Shown in pieces: positions 1-9,533 of a DNA stretch of 55,497 nt. The stretch is from NCBI GenBank assembly GCA_903821685.1, contig CAIJLW010000109.1, positions 1 through 55,497 of the forward strand. The letters run 5' to 3'. Position 1 is the first letter of the stretch; every line of letters starts with the position of its first letter. The DNA comes from an uncultured Sphingomonadales bacterium. Lineage in GTDB: Bacteria; Pseudomonadota; Alphaproteobacteria; Sphingomonadales; Sphingomonadaceae. The notes beneath the pieces are model-generated. The model made no database searches. It was not told the origin of the DNA and saw only the letters and a list, made by a program, of their open reading frames with translations. The position numbers were made by a program, and so were the translations under genes.

Positions 1-1289
1 GCATCTTTCTTCCTGTCGACGAAATAATATCGACCGTCATGGTCGCAAGTTAGCAAATCACCGGTGTGAAACCAACCATTTCGCCAAGCCTTGGCAGTGG
101 CCTCCGGATCGCCAAGATAGCTGCTGAAAAACTGCCATGGCTGATTCGTGCGGATGATCAATTCGCCAACATCCCCAACCGGAACAGGACTGTCATTGGC
201 GTCGACGATCCTACATTCTATGCCCGTGCGAGGCCTACCGCAACTTTGTAAGGTAGTTTCATTTATCTCGGTGACAAGAGGCGTCGATACCTCAGTCATA
301 TTGAAACCGGAGACATAATCGAAGTCAAATCGCTCGGCGACTGCGACCGCCTCCTCATTCAACGGCCCGAGCATGCAAATTCGGAGCGGATTATCAGCGT
401 CGATGAGCTGAGCAGGTTCTTTATGTAAGAAACTTGTCAGCGCTCCGACAAATCCGGAACAGGTGGTGGAGCCGGTTTCACGAACAAGGTCCCAAAAGCG
501 CCGGGTGTCAAATGCCTCGAATAACGCAACCGAACCGCCACATGCCAATGCGGCCACTATTGCGCTGATGCCGCCCACATGAAACAGTGGCAGGTTGACG
601 AGTATGCGATCAGATGCAGTCATATAGCCGTATGTAACCCGAGCCGTCGTCCACTGCTGCACATAGGACGTTTCCACCGCCTTCGATGGGCCGGTAGTTC
701 CTGATGTGAAGATAATCACCGGACTATCCCATGGTTCAACATGAGCCAATTCGACGGCTTCAGAATTGCCAATCAAGGCATCAAAATTTTCAACAGGAAC
801 CGGGAGTATAGACGCAACATCCGCGTCCGTCGGGCCTGAAAGAATTATCCGTTCGATCCCGCCAAGCGAAAGTCCATCCAACCGCGAAACCAGATCCGGA
901 TGAATGATGAGAATTTTGGCTCCAGTTTTGGCTAGCGCATGTTCAACAAGGCGGCCGCGAAAACTGGTATTTATCGGCGCCAGTGTGGCGCCGATATAAT
1001 TGGCGCCAAACCATGCGCGAACCAATGCGGGCGAATTGGGAGCCCAAGCTGCCACAATGTCTCCTTGCAGCACACCTCGTTCTTGCAATGCCGCTGCCGT
1101 AGCCACCGACTTTTCGTGCGTCTCCGCCCAATTCCAGCACTCGCCTGTTTCAAAGCGGATAAATATTTCGTTTGGTGCCGTCTCGGCATTGCGATTGATT
1201 AACCTCGGAAAGACGCAATCTTCAGCCGAAGGAGGGGTAGGATCGAACCAAGGGGGATGAAAATCAGGCACACATAATCCTTCGGTCAT
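1..1289 (-). CDS. AMP-binding acyl-CoA synthetase (ligase), 3' end cut by the window edge
   Basis: Adenylate-forming ligase that would activate a carboxylic acid with ATP and join it to CoA in the cytoplasm. About 430 codons are open from ATG at 1289 to the window edge; the family is usually 500-550 residues, so the C-terminal lid domain is largely missing here. Seen: the phosphate-binding loop TSGTTGPSK (about residues 195-203), the adenine-binding region FNMTEVSTP (329-337), and the GWFHTGD...VDRKKD segment (405-429) at the start of the hinge. The substrate cannot be told; CaiC-like and medium-chain ligases are the nearest type. It lies beside an integration scar at tRNA-Arg and may belong to a mobile island (inference). 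Confidence 0.9.
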   Translation of the reverse strand, partial: MTEGLCVPDFHPPWFDPTPPSAEDCVFPRLINRNAETAPNEIFIRFETGECWNWAETHEKSVATAAALQERGVLQGDIVAAWAPNSPALVRAWFGANYIGATLAPINTSFRGRLVEHALAKTGAKILIIHPDLVSRLDGLSLGGIERIILSGPTDADVASILPVPVENFDALIGNSEAVELAHVEPWDSPVIIFTSGTTGPSKAVETSYVQQWTTARVTYGYMTASDRILVNLPLFHVGGISAIVAALACGGSVALFEAFDTRRFWDLVRETGSTTCSGFVGALTSFLHKEPAQLIDADNPLRICMLGPLNEEAVAVAERFDFDYVSGFNMTEVSTPLVTEINETTLQSCGRPRTGIECRIVDANDSPVPVGDVGELIIRTNQPWQFFSSYLGDPEATAKAWRNGWFHTGDLLTCDHDGRYYFVDRKKD

Positions 1290-1442
1290 CGATCGCTAGT
1301 GAGAGCGAAACACCGGCCTCACAATCGAATGACACGGTATCGCAAAATAGATAGTGTGACAACAAAAGCGTTCACTTGTGAAAGTTAACCGAACTTCGGC
1401 GACGAGCCGTTCGACCCACGCTGCTAATCCAGCGCGGTTTTG

Positions 1443-1613
1443 TTATTGAGCGTGTTCTTTTGAAAGAGCACCTATGGCTTTATCCAAGTCACTTGCCTTA
1501 AAGCGATCCGCACGCTCCAACTTTATTGGGTGAGGCAGGACGCCAGTATTGATTAGTTCATAGATGTAGCTGCGGTGAACGCGAAGCCTATCGGCAGCGT
1601 TCTCAACCCTCAT
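1443..1613 (-). CDS. Excisionase/AlpA-like small helix-turn-helix protein
   Basis: A 56-residue protein if ATG at 1613 is used; a GTG at 1652 would add 13 residues, but those overlap the recombinase remnant on the other strand. The sequence ENAADRLRVHRSYIYELINTG, then HPIKLERADRFKASDLDKAI, has the layout of the excisionase-type winged helix (HTH_17): a helix-turn-helix, a short wing with basic residues, then a helix starting with SDLD. Such proteins are recombination directionality factors or AlpA-type regulators of integrated elements. The position next to a recombinase stump and a tRNA fits that role. No strong ribosome binding site is visible. The family call is firmer than the exact function. 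Confidence 0.6.
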   Translation of the reverse strand: MRVENAADRLRVHRSYIYELINTGVLPHPIKLERADRFKASDLDKAIGALSKEHAQ

Positions 1614-1836
1614 GCGCGACAAGCTCAACACAGGCGATATCCACGCGCGCACAGCTTACCTGCGCGCAGTCATATCCCGCATCGAAGTGGGTGATAAAAA
1701 CATCGGCATTATCGGAGAAAAGTCGAGCCTAGAGAAGGCCGTTGGTACCACACTAACGGGGAAAATCCCTGTTAGTGGTTTGGTACGTAAATGGTGCACC
1801 CGGAGCGATTCGAACGCCCGGCCCTCAGATTCGTAG
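1579..1836 (+). pseudogene. C-terminal remnant of a large serine recombinase
   Basis: The open frame begins after a TGA at 1576-1578 and carries about 70 residues that resemble only the extreme C-terminus of large serine recombinases: a KLNTGD...RTAYLRAV motif, IEVGD...IIGEKSSLE, then GLVRKW. The catalytic serine domain and the zinc domain are absent. The last residues (CTRSDSNARPSDS) are simply the antisense of the tRNA-Arg gene, where the stop codon lies. It therefore looks like the 3' end of an integrase gene left after integration, deletion or excision at the tRNA. No function is expected. Confidence 0.7.
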
Positions 1837-1868
1837 TCTGATGCTCTATCCAGCTGAGCTACGGGTGC
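1792..1868 (-). tRNA. tRNA-Arg (anticodon ACG)
   Basis: A 77-nt cloverleaf can be folded on the minus strand: acceptor stem GCACCCG/CGGGTGC, D-stem GCTC/GAGC, anticodon stem TCAGA/TCTGA with loop CTACGAA (anticodon ACG), and T-loop TTCGAAT. The CCA tail is encoded (1792-1794). ACG is read as ICG and serves the CGN arginine codons. A recombinase remnant abuts its 3' end, the usual side for integration into tRNA genes. Confidence 0.97.
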
Positions 1869-1880
1869 ACTGGAGCGCCG

Positions 1881-1909
1881 CTATTAGGGACGGCGGCAAA
1901 GTTGTGCAA
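1881..1909 (-). promoter_or_regulatory. Likely promoter of tRNA-Arg
   Basis: On the minus strand, TTGCAC (1904-1909) and TAATAG (1881-1886) are separated by exactly 17 nt, with the -10 box 12 nt before the tRNA. The bases after the -10 box (GCGGCGCTCCA, taking in its final G) recur just after the -10 region of tRNA-Lys. Confidence 0.6.
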
Positions 1910-1912
1910 GGC

Positions 1913-2446
1913 CTAATTTGACGTTGGAAGCTGCTTACAGGTCGATTTCCGGCGGATTGCGTCCACGACCGGAAATTCCGACGGATTGGCAAGCAATATG
2001 CGGATCAACGCAAGGCCCCGGTCATATCCCAAAAGGACGGGTTCATAGCCCGAAGGTGCTTTTTGCCCCTGCCTCATCAGCGCGAGACGCGCAGGCCCGC
2101 CTTGTGTGTCGCGATCGCTCCGCACAGCGGCAACATCCGTGCGCGCGTCAAATATACTGACGGACCAATAGCGCCCGGGAACAGGCATTACGTCCACCAG
2201 AACCGGCCCCTTCGACAGGTCAAACACGCAGGTCGAATAAGATAAATCAGGACTCGGCCGGACGATTGGTTGATTATCAGCAGTCGCCATTTGAGAAAAG
2301 GCAAAGCGGTTCACTTCTCCCGCGCCACCGATTTTCTGAAGCGCCGCATACATCAAAGCATAAGGCGTTGCTAATAAGGTCGCTTGATAAGCGCCAAGGG
2401 CAACAAGGCCGCCTGCCAGTATAGGAAATATCCAGCGCCGCATCAT
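1913..2446 (-). CDS. DUF1254-domain envelope protein
   Basis: About 177 residues. An N-terminal hydrophobic segment (WIFPILAGGLVALGAYQATLL, slightly basic before it) anchors or exports the protein, and the remainder contains the DUF1254-type strand region VLVDVMPVPGRYWSVSIFDARTD. The start is set at ATG 2446 because it overlaps the stop of the upstream DUF1214 gene as ATGA; a second ATG follows at 2443 and a GTG lies at 2452. DUF1254 and DUF1214 occur fused in many proteins; here they are two coupled genes. The biochemical role of the family is unknown. Confidence 0.75.
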   Translation of the reverse strand: MMRRWIFPILAGGLVALGAYQATLLATPYALMYAALQKIGGAGEVNRFAFSQMATADNQPIVRPSPDLSYSTCVFDLSKGPVLVDVMPVPGRYWSVSIFDARTDVAAVRSDRDTQGGPARLALMRQGQKAPSGYEPVLLGYDRGLALIRILLANPSEFPVVDAIRRKSTCKQLPTSN

Positions 2447-3018
2447 GCACACCCCTTGCGTTCAATGACAGGAAGCGACCCCTTTTCAGGGTTTTTGATC
2501 ACGTCCGTCGATGGATGATATAGCCGCAAGGTTAGATCAAATGTCTTTACTGACCCCGTTGGCAGCCAGCTGCCTGCCTGCGCATCGGGCGACACCGTGA
2601 ACGCCCACTTTCCTTGCGTGTCTGCAACAACTGCACTGGCCGGAACCGACCAGCGGTTCGCCGCATTTTTGACGAGCCAACCTTCGCCTTCGTACAAGGT
2701 GACGCTCCACCAGCGGCCATCCAGTTTCCCGCCGCGTACATCATAAGTGCAACGCCCATCCAGCGCACGGCCATCGCTATCGCGGGTCGCTGTGAAATAC
2801 ATCGCCTCTTTGGCGGGCAACGCCATGAGACCGGACAAGGCGACCTTGGCGCGGGTGAGCGCGCTGGCGTCCACCGTGCCAAAGCTTTTGCCTGTTTCCC
2901 AAGGTCCGTTGGAGACGCGGCCATCGTTTAAACCGCCGCGCACCTGGTTTACCGCAAAGGCGGTGCCACCGGCGAGCGCGAGCGCAATCGTAATAGCGTA
3001 TCTATGCCAAGCCTTCAT
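2443..3018 (-). CDS. DUF1214-domain exported protein
   Basis: 191 residues from ATG 3018, preceded by a purine-rich GGGGAGAGAG ribosome binding site; a TTG start 5 codons upstream is less likely. An N-terminal signal peptide or anchor (AITIALALAGGTAFA) is followed by a DUF1214 domain with the pattern DGRCTYDVRGGKLDGRWWSVTLY and a C-terminal LRLYHPS...G.LP segment typical of the family. It overlaps the DUF1254 gene by 4 nt and starts 37 nt after ppdK on the same strand, so it may be co-transcribed with ppdK. Molecular function unknown; probably periplasmic. Confidence 0.8.
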   Translation of the reverse strand: MKAWHRYAITIALALAGGTAFAVNQVRGGLNDGRVSNGPWETGKSFGTVDASALTRAKVALSGLMALPAKEAMYFTATRDSDGRALDGRCTYDVRGGKLDGRWWSVTLYEGEGWLVKNAANRWSVPASAVVADTQGKWAFTVSPDAQAGSWLPTGSVKTFDLTLRLYHPSTDVIKNPEKGSLPVIERKGCA

Positions 3019-3055
3019 AATCTCTCTCCCCAAGAGCCAATGCTAGCCGGTTAAC

Positions 3056-5716
3056 CTACTTATTTGCAAGTGCGGCCTGTGCCGCCGCCAGCCGTGCGAT
3101 AGGCACGCGATAGGGCGAGGCGCTGACATAATCGAGCCCCACCTTTTCGCAGAAGGCGATGGATGCCGGATCGCCGCCATGTTCGCCGCAAATGCCCAAT
3201 TTGATTTCGGGGCGCGTTGCGCGGCCCTTATTGACCGCGATCTCAATCAACTGTCCCACGCCTTCGACATCAAGGCTGACGAACGGGTCACGCGCGTAAA
3301 TGCCCTTGTCGACATAATGCGTTAGGAAACGGGCGGCATCGTCGCGGCTGACACCCAAGGTTGTTTGCGTCAGGTCATTGGTGCCAAAGCTAAAGAAGCT
3401 TCCGACTTCAGCAATTTCATCAGCCATCAACGCGGCGCGGGGCAGCTCGATCATGGTGCCAACCAAATATTCAATCCGCTTGCCCTGTTCGGCAAAAACC
3501 GCCTCAGCAGCCTTGTCGACCACGTCTTTCATCAGCTCTAGCTCGCGGCGGGTGCCGACCAGGGGGATCATGATTTCCGGAACTGGCGCGACCGCCAAGC
3601 TGCATGCTGCCTCAAATATTGCACGCGCCTGCATTTCATAGATTTCAGGATAGGTAACGCCCAGACGGCAACCGCGATGGCCAAGCATAGGGTTGAATTC
3701 ATGCAATTCGGATGCACGTTGCTTCAGCACCTCAATACCAACGCCAGCTGCAGCCGCAACTTCGGCAAATTCACTTTCCTGATGCGGCAAAAATTCGTGC
3801 AAAGGCGGGTCAAGCAAGCGGATCGTAACCGGCAGCCCAGCCATCACTTCAAAAATTGCCGCAAAATCATTGCGTTGCTCAGGCAGCAATTTGTCGAGCG
3901 CGACACGGCGCCCCTTTTCATCGTCAGCCAATATCATCTGGCGCACGGCAGTAATCCGCGCAGCGTCAAAGAACATATGCTCCGTCCGGCACAGGCCAAT
4001 GCCTTCTGCGCCGAAATCACGCGCGGTTTGCGCATCGGACGGCGTTTCGGCGTTGGCGCGCACCTTCATCCGGCGGCCAGCATCGGCCCAGACCATCAGC
4101 GTCCCGAAATCACCCACCAGCTCGGGCTGGATCGTCGGCACTTCGCCCGACATAACTTCGCCGGTGGAGCCATCCAATGTGATGATATCGCCCTCGTTCA
4201 ACGTGCGGCCAGCAATGCGCAGCACTTTGGCAGCAGCATCAATTTGAATGCTTCCTGCACCCGATACGCATGGACGCCCCATGCCACGTGCGACCACGGC
4301 CGCATGGCTGGTCATCCCGCCGCGCGCGGTCAATATACCCTTGGCGGCATGCATGCCGTGAATATCTTCGGGGCTGGTTTCGATACGCACGAGAATGACG
4401 GCCTTGCCCATATCATTGAATCGCTCGGCGGTGTCGGCATCGAACACGATCTCACCCGATGCTGCACCCGGCGATGCCGGCAGGCCAGAGGTCAGCACGT
4501 CGCGTACCGCTTGCGGATCAAGCGTTGGGTGCAGCAACTGGTCCAACGCCATAGGGTCCACGCGCAGCACAGCCTCATCGGTTGTGATCATGCCTGCTTG
4601 CGCCATATCGACCGCTATTTTCAAGGCGGCCTTTGCCGTCCGCTTGCCCGAACGGGTTTGCAGCATCCACAGTTTTTCACGCTCAACGGTGAATTCAATA
4701 TCTTGCATATCGCGATAATGCGTTTCGAGAATGTCGAATACCCGCGCCAGTTCGGCATATACTTGCGGCATCGCCTCTTCCATCGACAGCGGCTTTGCGC
4801 CCGCCCGCTCACGTGCGGCCTTGGTCAGATATTGCGGCGTGCGGATTCCGGCGACCACATCTTCGCCCTGCGCATTGATTAGATATTCGCCATAATAGGC
4901 GTTTTCACCAGTGGCAGGGTCACGGGTAAAGGCAACGCCCGTCGCCGATGTTTCACCCATATTGCCGAAGACCATGGCCTGCACATTGACCGCAGTGCCC
5001 CAGTCACCCGGGATATTGTTCAGGCGGCGATAAACCTTTGCCCGGTCCGATTCCCACGAGCCAAACACCGCGCCGACCGCGCCCCATAATTGGTCATGTA
5101 CGTCCTGTGGGAATGGCTTGCCCCATTCGGCGGCGACAAGGCGCTTATACTCGGTAACCAACGCCTTTAGGTCGTCGGCGGACAATTCGGTATCGAGATA
5201 ATAGCCTTGGTCTTCCTTGGCGATCTCAAGCGCTTCTTCAAACGCACCATGATCCAGCTCCAAAACCACATCGGCATACATTTGAATGAAGCGGCGATAG
5301 CTATCCCACGCAAAGCGCGCATCGCCCGAAGACCTTGCAAGCCCTTCGACCGTCTGGTCATTAAGCCCGAGATTCAAAACAGTATCCATCATCCCCGGCA
5401 TCGACACCCGCGCGCCCGAGCGCACCGATACGAGCAACGGATTGACAGCATCGCCAAAGGACTTGCCCGTTACCTGCTCAATATGCGCCAAGCCATTGGC
5501 AACCTCAACGCGGACGCTGTCAGGAAAACTTTGGCCATTGGCGTAATATGCCGTGCACATTTCGGTTGTGATCGTGAAGCCGGGGGGCACAGGCAGACCA
5601 ATAGACGCCATGCCATCAAGGTTCGCGCCCTTGCCGCCGAGTATATTCTTGTTGCCGCGAACGGTTTCATCACCGTCCGAAACACCGCCACCGAACCGAA
5701 AAACATATTGAGTCAT
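3056..5716 (-). CDS. ppdK: Pyruvate, phosphate dikinase
   Basis: Cytoplasmic enzyme that interconverts pyruvate + ATP + Pi with phosphoenolpyruvate + AMP + PPi. 886 residues from ATG 5716 (MTQYVFRFGG), the normal family size; an in-frame extension of 35 codons upstream lacks family sequence. Domains in order: ATP-grasp (residues 1-340, with GGKGANL and SVRSGARVSMPGM), swivelling phosphohistidine domain (about 410-500) with catalytic His471 in GGMTSHAAVVARGMG, and a C-terminal PEP/pyruvate barrel with GLCRTEHMFF and the GICGEHGGDP end motif. It allows PEP to be made from pyruvate for gluconeogenesis. The downstream DUF1214/DUF1254 pair lies close on the same strand. Confidence 0.98.
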   Translation of the reverse strand: MTQYVFRFGGGVSDGDETVRGNKNILGGKGANLDGMASIGLPVPPGFTITTEMCTAYYANGQSFPDSVRVEVANGLAHIEQVTGKSFGDAVNPLLVSVRSGARVSMPGMMDTVLNLGLNDQTVEGLARSSGDARFAWDSYRRFIQMYADVVLELDHGAFEEALEIAKEDQGYYLDTELSADDLKALVTEYKRLVAAEWGKPFPQDVHDQLWGAVGAVFGSWESDRAKVYRRLNNIPGDWGTAVNVQAMVFGNMGETSATGVAFTRDPATGENAYYGEYLINAQGEDVVAGIRTPQYLTKAARERAGAKPLSMEEAMPQVYAELARVFDILETHYRDMQDIEFTVEREKLWMLQTRSGKRTAKAALKIAVDMAQAGMITTDEAVLRVDPMALDQLLHPTLDPQAVRDVLTSGLPASPGAASGEIVFDADTAERFNDMGKAVILVRIETSPEDIHGMHAAKGILTARGGMTSHAAVVARGMGRPCVSGAGSIQIDAAAKVLRIAGRTLNEGDIITLDGSTGEVMSGEVPTIQPELVGDFGTLMVWADAGRRMKVRANAETPSDAQTARDFGAEGIGLCRTEHMFFDAARITAVRQMILADDEKGRRVALDKLLPEQRNDFAAIFEVMAGLPVTIRLLDPPLHEFLPHQESEFAEVAAAAGVGIEVLKQRASELHEFNPMLGHRGCRLGVTYPEIYEMQARAIFEAACSLAVAPVPEIMIPLVGTRRELELMKDVVDKAAEAVFAEQGKRIEYLVGTMIELPRAALMADEIAEVGSFFSFGTNDLTQTTLGVSRDDAARFLTHYVDKGIYARDPFVSLDVEGVGQLIEIAVNKGRATRPEIKLGICGEHGGDPASIAFCEKVGLDYVSASPYRVPIARLAAAQAALANK

Positions 5717-5798
5717 TCCGCAGCCATTCCTTTTTTCGGCACATTTCGTTGCGCGCCGTTGTGCAGTGCAGTGCTCGGGAGTCAAGTATGGAAGGCGG

Positions 5799-6326
5799 TT
5801 ATTTTCCCGATTTGTTGGCAAAAAGCATGAAGCGCGCCAGCGGAAATTTGAACGATAACAGATACAGGACGTGCATCACGACCAAAGCGATTGCCAAATT
5901 GGCCATCAATTCATGTGCTTCTTCATATTTTTCACCGGACTCATTCTCATCGCTATCGCTTTCATTATCGTCCGAGAAGGAAAAGGAGCTCAGCGAACTG
6001 AATTGCAGCGCGCGGCCATTGTCCATCAACATGCCGGTCCCGGTTGCGCCGATCGCCGAAATCGCGATTCCGGCCAGCAAAATCCGACTAATGGCGGGAT
6101 GCGTCATGATGCCTTTCAGGCGCAAATCCTTGAACGAGGGATAAAATCGTTCAAGCCCCAATTGTGGCGCTCCAGATAGTGCCCACACAAGCCTAAACAA
6201 TATGAGGGCTGCAACGCCATAACCAAGCCACGCATGAATGCGGCCTGTTTCGGCAGAAAAATATGCCGCGAGAACGGTAAGCGCTAGAAACGTATGAAAA
6301 ATGCGAATGCGGTGCATGACGGCCAT
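5799..6326 (-). CDS. Cytochrome b561-type membrane protein with acidic loop
   Basis: 175 residues from ATG 6326, chosen because AAAGGAA lies 7 nt upstream. Four transmembrane segments carry the expected haem-ligand histidines: His11 (RIFHTF), His31 (RIHAW), His138 (EEAHEL) and His152 (VMHVLY). This is the layout of di-haem cytochrome b561 / Ni-hydrogenase-type cytochrome b subunits that pass electrons across the inner membrane. Unusual is a serine/aspartate/glutamate-rich stretch at residues 110-137 in the loop before the third helix. No hydrogenase or cytochrome partner gene is adjacent, so the redox partner is unknown. Located between glyS and ppdK on the same strand. Confidence 0.82.
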   Translation of the reverse strand: MAVMHRIRIFHTFLALTVLAAYFSAETGRIHAWLGYGVAALILFRLVWALSGAPQLGLERFYPSFKDLRLKGIMTHPAISRILLAGIAISAIGATGTGMLMDNGRALQFSSLSSFSFSDDNESDSDENESGEKYEEAHELMANLAIALVVMHVLYLLSFKFPLARFMLFANKSGK

Positions 6327-6513
6327 GTGGATGTTCCTTTGGAGAGGTAACAATCCAAGCGCGCATTCGGTCCCATGATCTTTGATTCACATCAAGCCGG
6401 CAAAAACACGGCTTTTACAATCGTCATGCCGAACGTGTTTCAGCATCTTATTTTCAAACTTTGCGGGTCAAAAGAAGCAAGACCCTGAAGGTGACGACGG
6501 TTGTAATGCGGTC

Positions 6514-8565
6514 CTACCCCTCAATCTTTGAAAAATCCGCGACCTGCGATACCGCATCACGGAACCGCGCCAGCAACCCAAGGCGAAAGGCCCGCTTGGC
6601 AGCGTCTTCATCATTCACCATCACTTCTTCGAAGAAACGGTCAATCGGTGCACGTAAAGTCGCAAGTGCTGCCATGGCGTCTTCAAATTGTTCGGCCTCA
6701 AGCGCTTTCTTGGCTTGCGGTTCGGCAATATCAAGCGCGCCTAACAATGCAATGTCCGCTGGATCCGCCATAAGCGCATCGCGCGCCGTATCGAGGACAG
6801 GCGACACCGGATCCGAACCCTTCAGGATATTTGCCGCGCGCTTGTACGCCGCCAACAAATTCGCGCCCTCGGCGGTACTGATATATGCCTGCAATGCCTT
6901 CACCCGCGCCAGCAACCGGACAAGATCATCCTCACCGCCAAGGCTAAACACCGCATCAATCAAATCGTGCCGCACACCCGCTTCGCGTTGTTGCACTTTG
7001 AGGCGGTCGATCAAAAACTCTTCCAATATCGCGAAGCTTGCACCGGCACCCGTTGCAACAAGCATGCCCTTGAGCGAACAGCGCAGGTCATTCTGAAGCA
7101 GCAAAGACAAGAAACCGATGGCCGCGCGGCGCAATGCGAACGGATCCTTAGATCCCGTCGGCGGCATGCCTGCGGCGAAAAATTGCGCCAAAGTATCCAA
7201 TTTATCCGCCAGACTGACCGCAACGGTCACTGGCGCGGTGGGCACATCATCGCCCTGCCCGACCGGTTTATAATGGTCGCGGATGGCATCAGCGACAGCG
7301 TCGCTCTCGCCTTGCGCGCGGGCGTAATAGCCGCCCATGATGCCTTGCAGTTCAGGGAATTCGCCGACCATGCCTGTAACGAGGTCGGCCTTGCACAAAC
7401 GCGCAGCGCGTTCAGCGTCATCGGCGCTTGCGCCCTTGACGATCCCTTCTTCCACCAACCAGCGCGCCAGATTTGCGACGCGATCAACCTTGTCGGCGAC
7501 ACTGCCCAATTTTTCGTGGAAGGTAATCTGCGCCAGCTTCTTGGCCTGATCGTCAAGCGCGACTTTCAGGTCCTGTTCCCAGAAGAATTTCGCGTCCGAC
7601 AAACGCGCGGCCAACACCTTCTCATTACCCGCAACAATCGCGGCGCCATTGTCATGCGCGTCTATATTCGCCGTGCAAACAAAAGCATTGGCCAGCTTGC
7701 CAGCTTTGTCGTGGCAGACAAAATATTTCTGGTTCACACGCGCGGTTAATTGAATAACCTCTTGCGGCACAGCCAAAAACCCCGGGTCAAAGCGGCCAAG
7801 CATCGGCACGGGCCATTCGGTCAAGCCCGCATTTTCGATGACCAAACCTTCATCTTCCACCAAATTCAGGCCAGCAGCCTCCGCCGCCGCATTCGCGCCA
7901 TCGCGAATGATGCGGCAGCGTTCGGAGAAATGCACGAGGACATGGGCGTCGCGCAACTTTGCAGCATAGTCAGCCGCGTTGGCGATATGAATGGTACCGC
8001 TGTGATGGAAGCGATGCCCCATCGTCTCGGCACCGCTGTAGATGCCGTCAATTTCGCATGGAACAACATCATCACCAAGCAACGCAACGATGTCCTGCAA
8101 TGGCCGCACCCAGCGCAGGCTTTCTGTGGAAGCCGACGCCGCGCCCCAGCGTTGCGATTTCGGCCATGGAAATGCACGAATAATCGCCGGGATCGCTTCG
8201 GCCAAAACATCCGCGGTCTGACGTCCTGCCTTTTCCACGACCGCGAAATACACGCCATCGCGTTCAATCAACTGGTCTTGCGTGAGCCCTGTTTTGCGCA
8301 GGAAGCCTTCCATCGCTTGTGGCGGCGCGCCAAGCTTTGGACCTTTAGTTTCTTCAGACACGGCTTCGGTCGCCATCGGCAGCCCAGTGGCAATCAGCGC
8401 AAGGCGGCGCGGCGTGGCGATTGTCTCAACCGACACAGCCGCCAATCCGGCCTTGGCGAGCGCGTCATTAAACAGGCGCGCCAAGTCTTCCTTGGCCTTA
8501 ACCTGCATCCGCGCGGGGATTTCTTCGGAGCGGAGTTCCAGCAGGAAGTCAGTCACGCTGCCCAT
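6514..8565 (-). CDS. glyS: Glycine--tRNA ligase beta subunit
   Basis: Beta subunit of the heterotetrameric bacterial glycyl-tRNA synthetase; binds tRNA and is needed for activity with GlyQ. 683 residues from ATG 8565 ([20 protein letters not shown]), which overlaps the last 13 nt of glyQ; a start 6 codons upstream is less likely. Seen: the N-terminal [14 protein letters not shown] motif, [15 protein letters not shown] (around residue 490), and a C-terminal anticodon-binding-like helical domain. The overlap implies translational coupling giving equal amounts of the two subunits. Confidence 0.98.
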   Translation of the reverse strand: MGSVTDFLLELRSEEIPARMQVKAKEDLARLFNDALAKAGLAAVSVETIATPRRLALIATGLPMATEAVSEETKGPKLGAPPQAMEGFLRKTGLTQDQLIERDGVYFAVVEKAGRQTADVLAEAIPAIIRAFPWPKSQRWGAASASTESLRWVRPLQDIVALLGDDVVPCEIDGIYSGAETMGHRFHHSGTIHIANAADYAAKLRDAHVLVHFSERCRIIRDGANAAAEAAGLNLVEDEGLVIENAGLTEWPVPMLGRFDPGFLAVPQEVIQLTARVNQKYFVCHDKAGKLANAFVCTANIDAHDNGAAIVAGNEKVLAARLSDAKFFWEQDLKVALDDQAKKLAQITFHEKLGSVADKVDRVANLARWLVEEGIVKGASADDAERAARLCKADLVTGMVGEFPELQGIMGGYYARAQGESDAVADAIRDHYKPVGQGDDVPTAPVTVAVSLADKLDTLAQFFAAGMPPTGSKDPFALRRAAIGFLSLLLQNDLRCSLKGMLVATGAGASFAILEEFLIDRLKVQQREAGVRHDLIDAVFSLGGEDDLVRLLARVKALQAYISTAEGANLLAAYKRAANILKGSDPVSPVLDTARDALMADPADIALLGALDIAEPQAKKALEAEQFEDAMAALATLRAPIDRFFEEVMVNDEDAAKRAFRLGLLARFRDAVSQVADFSKIEG

Positions 8566-9440
8566 CCGTTCTTTTCCATCCACGCCTGGCAGCTGCCTTT
8601 GGCAAGGTCGCGGACGCGGCCCATATAGCTGGCGCGTTCTTGCACAGAAATAACGCCGCGCGCCTGCAGCACGTTGAAGATATGGCTTGCCTTGATCGCC
8701 TGTTCATAGGCTGGAATGGGTAAAGCATGTTGCAGGCAGCTTTCGCACTCTGCGGTCGCCTTTTTAAACGCATCAAACAGCATGTCGGTATCGGCAACCT
8801 CAAAATGATAGCTGCTCATTTGCCGTTCGTTTTCAAGGAATATGTCGCCATAGGTGACGGCGGGGCGGTCGGCGGTCGCGTTATTGTAAACGAGGTCGAA
8901 AATGCTGTCCTTGTTTTGGATATACATCGCCAGACGCTCCAGACCATAAGTCAGCTCACCTGACACCGGCTTACAGTCAAAGCCGCCCATTTGCTGGAAA
9001 TAGGTGAACTGCGTCACTTCCATGCCGTCGCACCACACTTCCCAGCCAAGACCCCAGGCGCCAAGCGTCGGGCTTTCCCAGTCATCTTCGACAAAGCGGA
9101 TGTCGTGCAGCAACGGGTCAATGCCGATCGCATGCAGCGAGCCCAAATACAGTTCCTGCAAATCAGGTGGGCTTGGTTTCAATATGACCTGATATTGATA
9201 ATAAGCGCCAAGCCGGTTCGGGTTTTCGCCATAGCGGCCATCGGTCGGGCGGCGGGACGGCTGCACAAAGGCGGCGTTCCACGGCTCAGGCCCTAGCGCG
9301 CGCAACGTGGTCGCGGTGTGGAATGTGCCAGCACCCATTTCCATATCGTAAGGCTGCAATATCGCGCAGCCCTGCTTACCCCAATAATCATGAAGTGTGA
9401 GGATCAGATCCTGAAAACTAAGCGGCGCAACGTCGGACAT
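8553..9440 (-). CDS. glyQ: Glycine--tRNA ligase alpha subunit
   Basis: Catalytic alpha subunit (295 residues) of the alpha2beta2 glycyl-tRNA synthetase; forms glycyl-adenylate and charges tRNA-Gly. Characteristic sequence includes [10 protein letters not shown] near the N-terminus, [10 protein letters not shown] and [19 protein letters not shown] (class II motif region), and LDDI-type helices replaced by [23 protein letters not shown]. Upstream lies a divergent xre-like gene; downstream it overlaps glyS. Confidence 0.98.
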   Translation of the reverse strand: MSDVAPLSFQDLILTLHDYWGKQGCAILQPYDMEMGAGTFHTATTLRALGPEPWNAAFVQPSRRPTDGRYGENPNRLGAYYQYQVILKPSPPDLQELYLGSLHAIGIDPLLHDIRFVEDDWESPTLGAWGLGWEVWCDGMEVTQFTYFQQMGGFDCKPVSGELTYGLERLAMYIQNKDSIFDLVYNNATADRPAVTYGDIFLENERQMSSYHFEVADTDMLFDAFKKATAECESCLQHALPIPAYEQAIKASHIFNVLQARGVISVQERASYMGRVRDLAKGSCQAWMEKNGWAA

Positions 9441-9533
9441 GGCCAGCCATTGGCGGAGATAGGCGGCTAAATCAAGTTTCTGAATCCGGAGGCGGGTTTT
9501 TGTCAGTGGTGCATAGCATTATGTAAGGTGTAG

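Noticed and set aside
3677-4882. 401-codon open frame on the plus strand
   Set aside because: Antisense to the well-conserved ppdK gene; Cys/His/Arg-rich composition typical of a shadow frame; no family motif.
7750-8628. 292-codon open frame on the plus strand
   Set aside because: Lies opposite glyS, which is certain; no recognisable domain or ribosome binding site.
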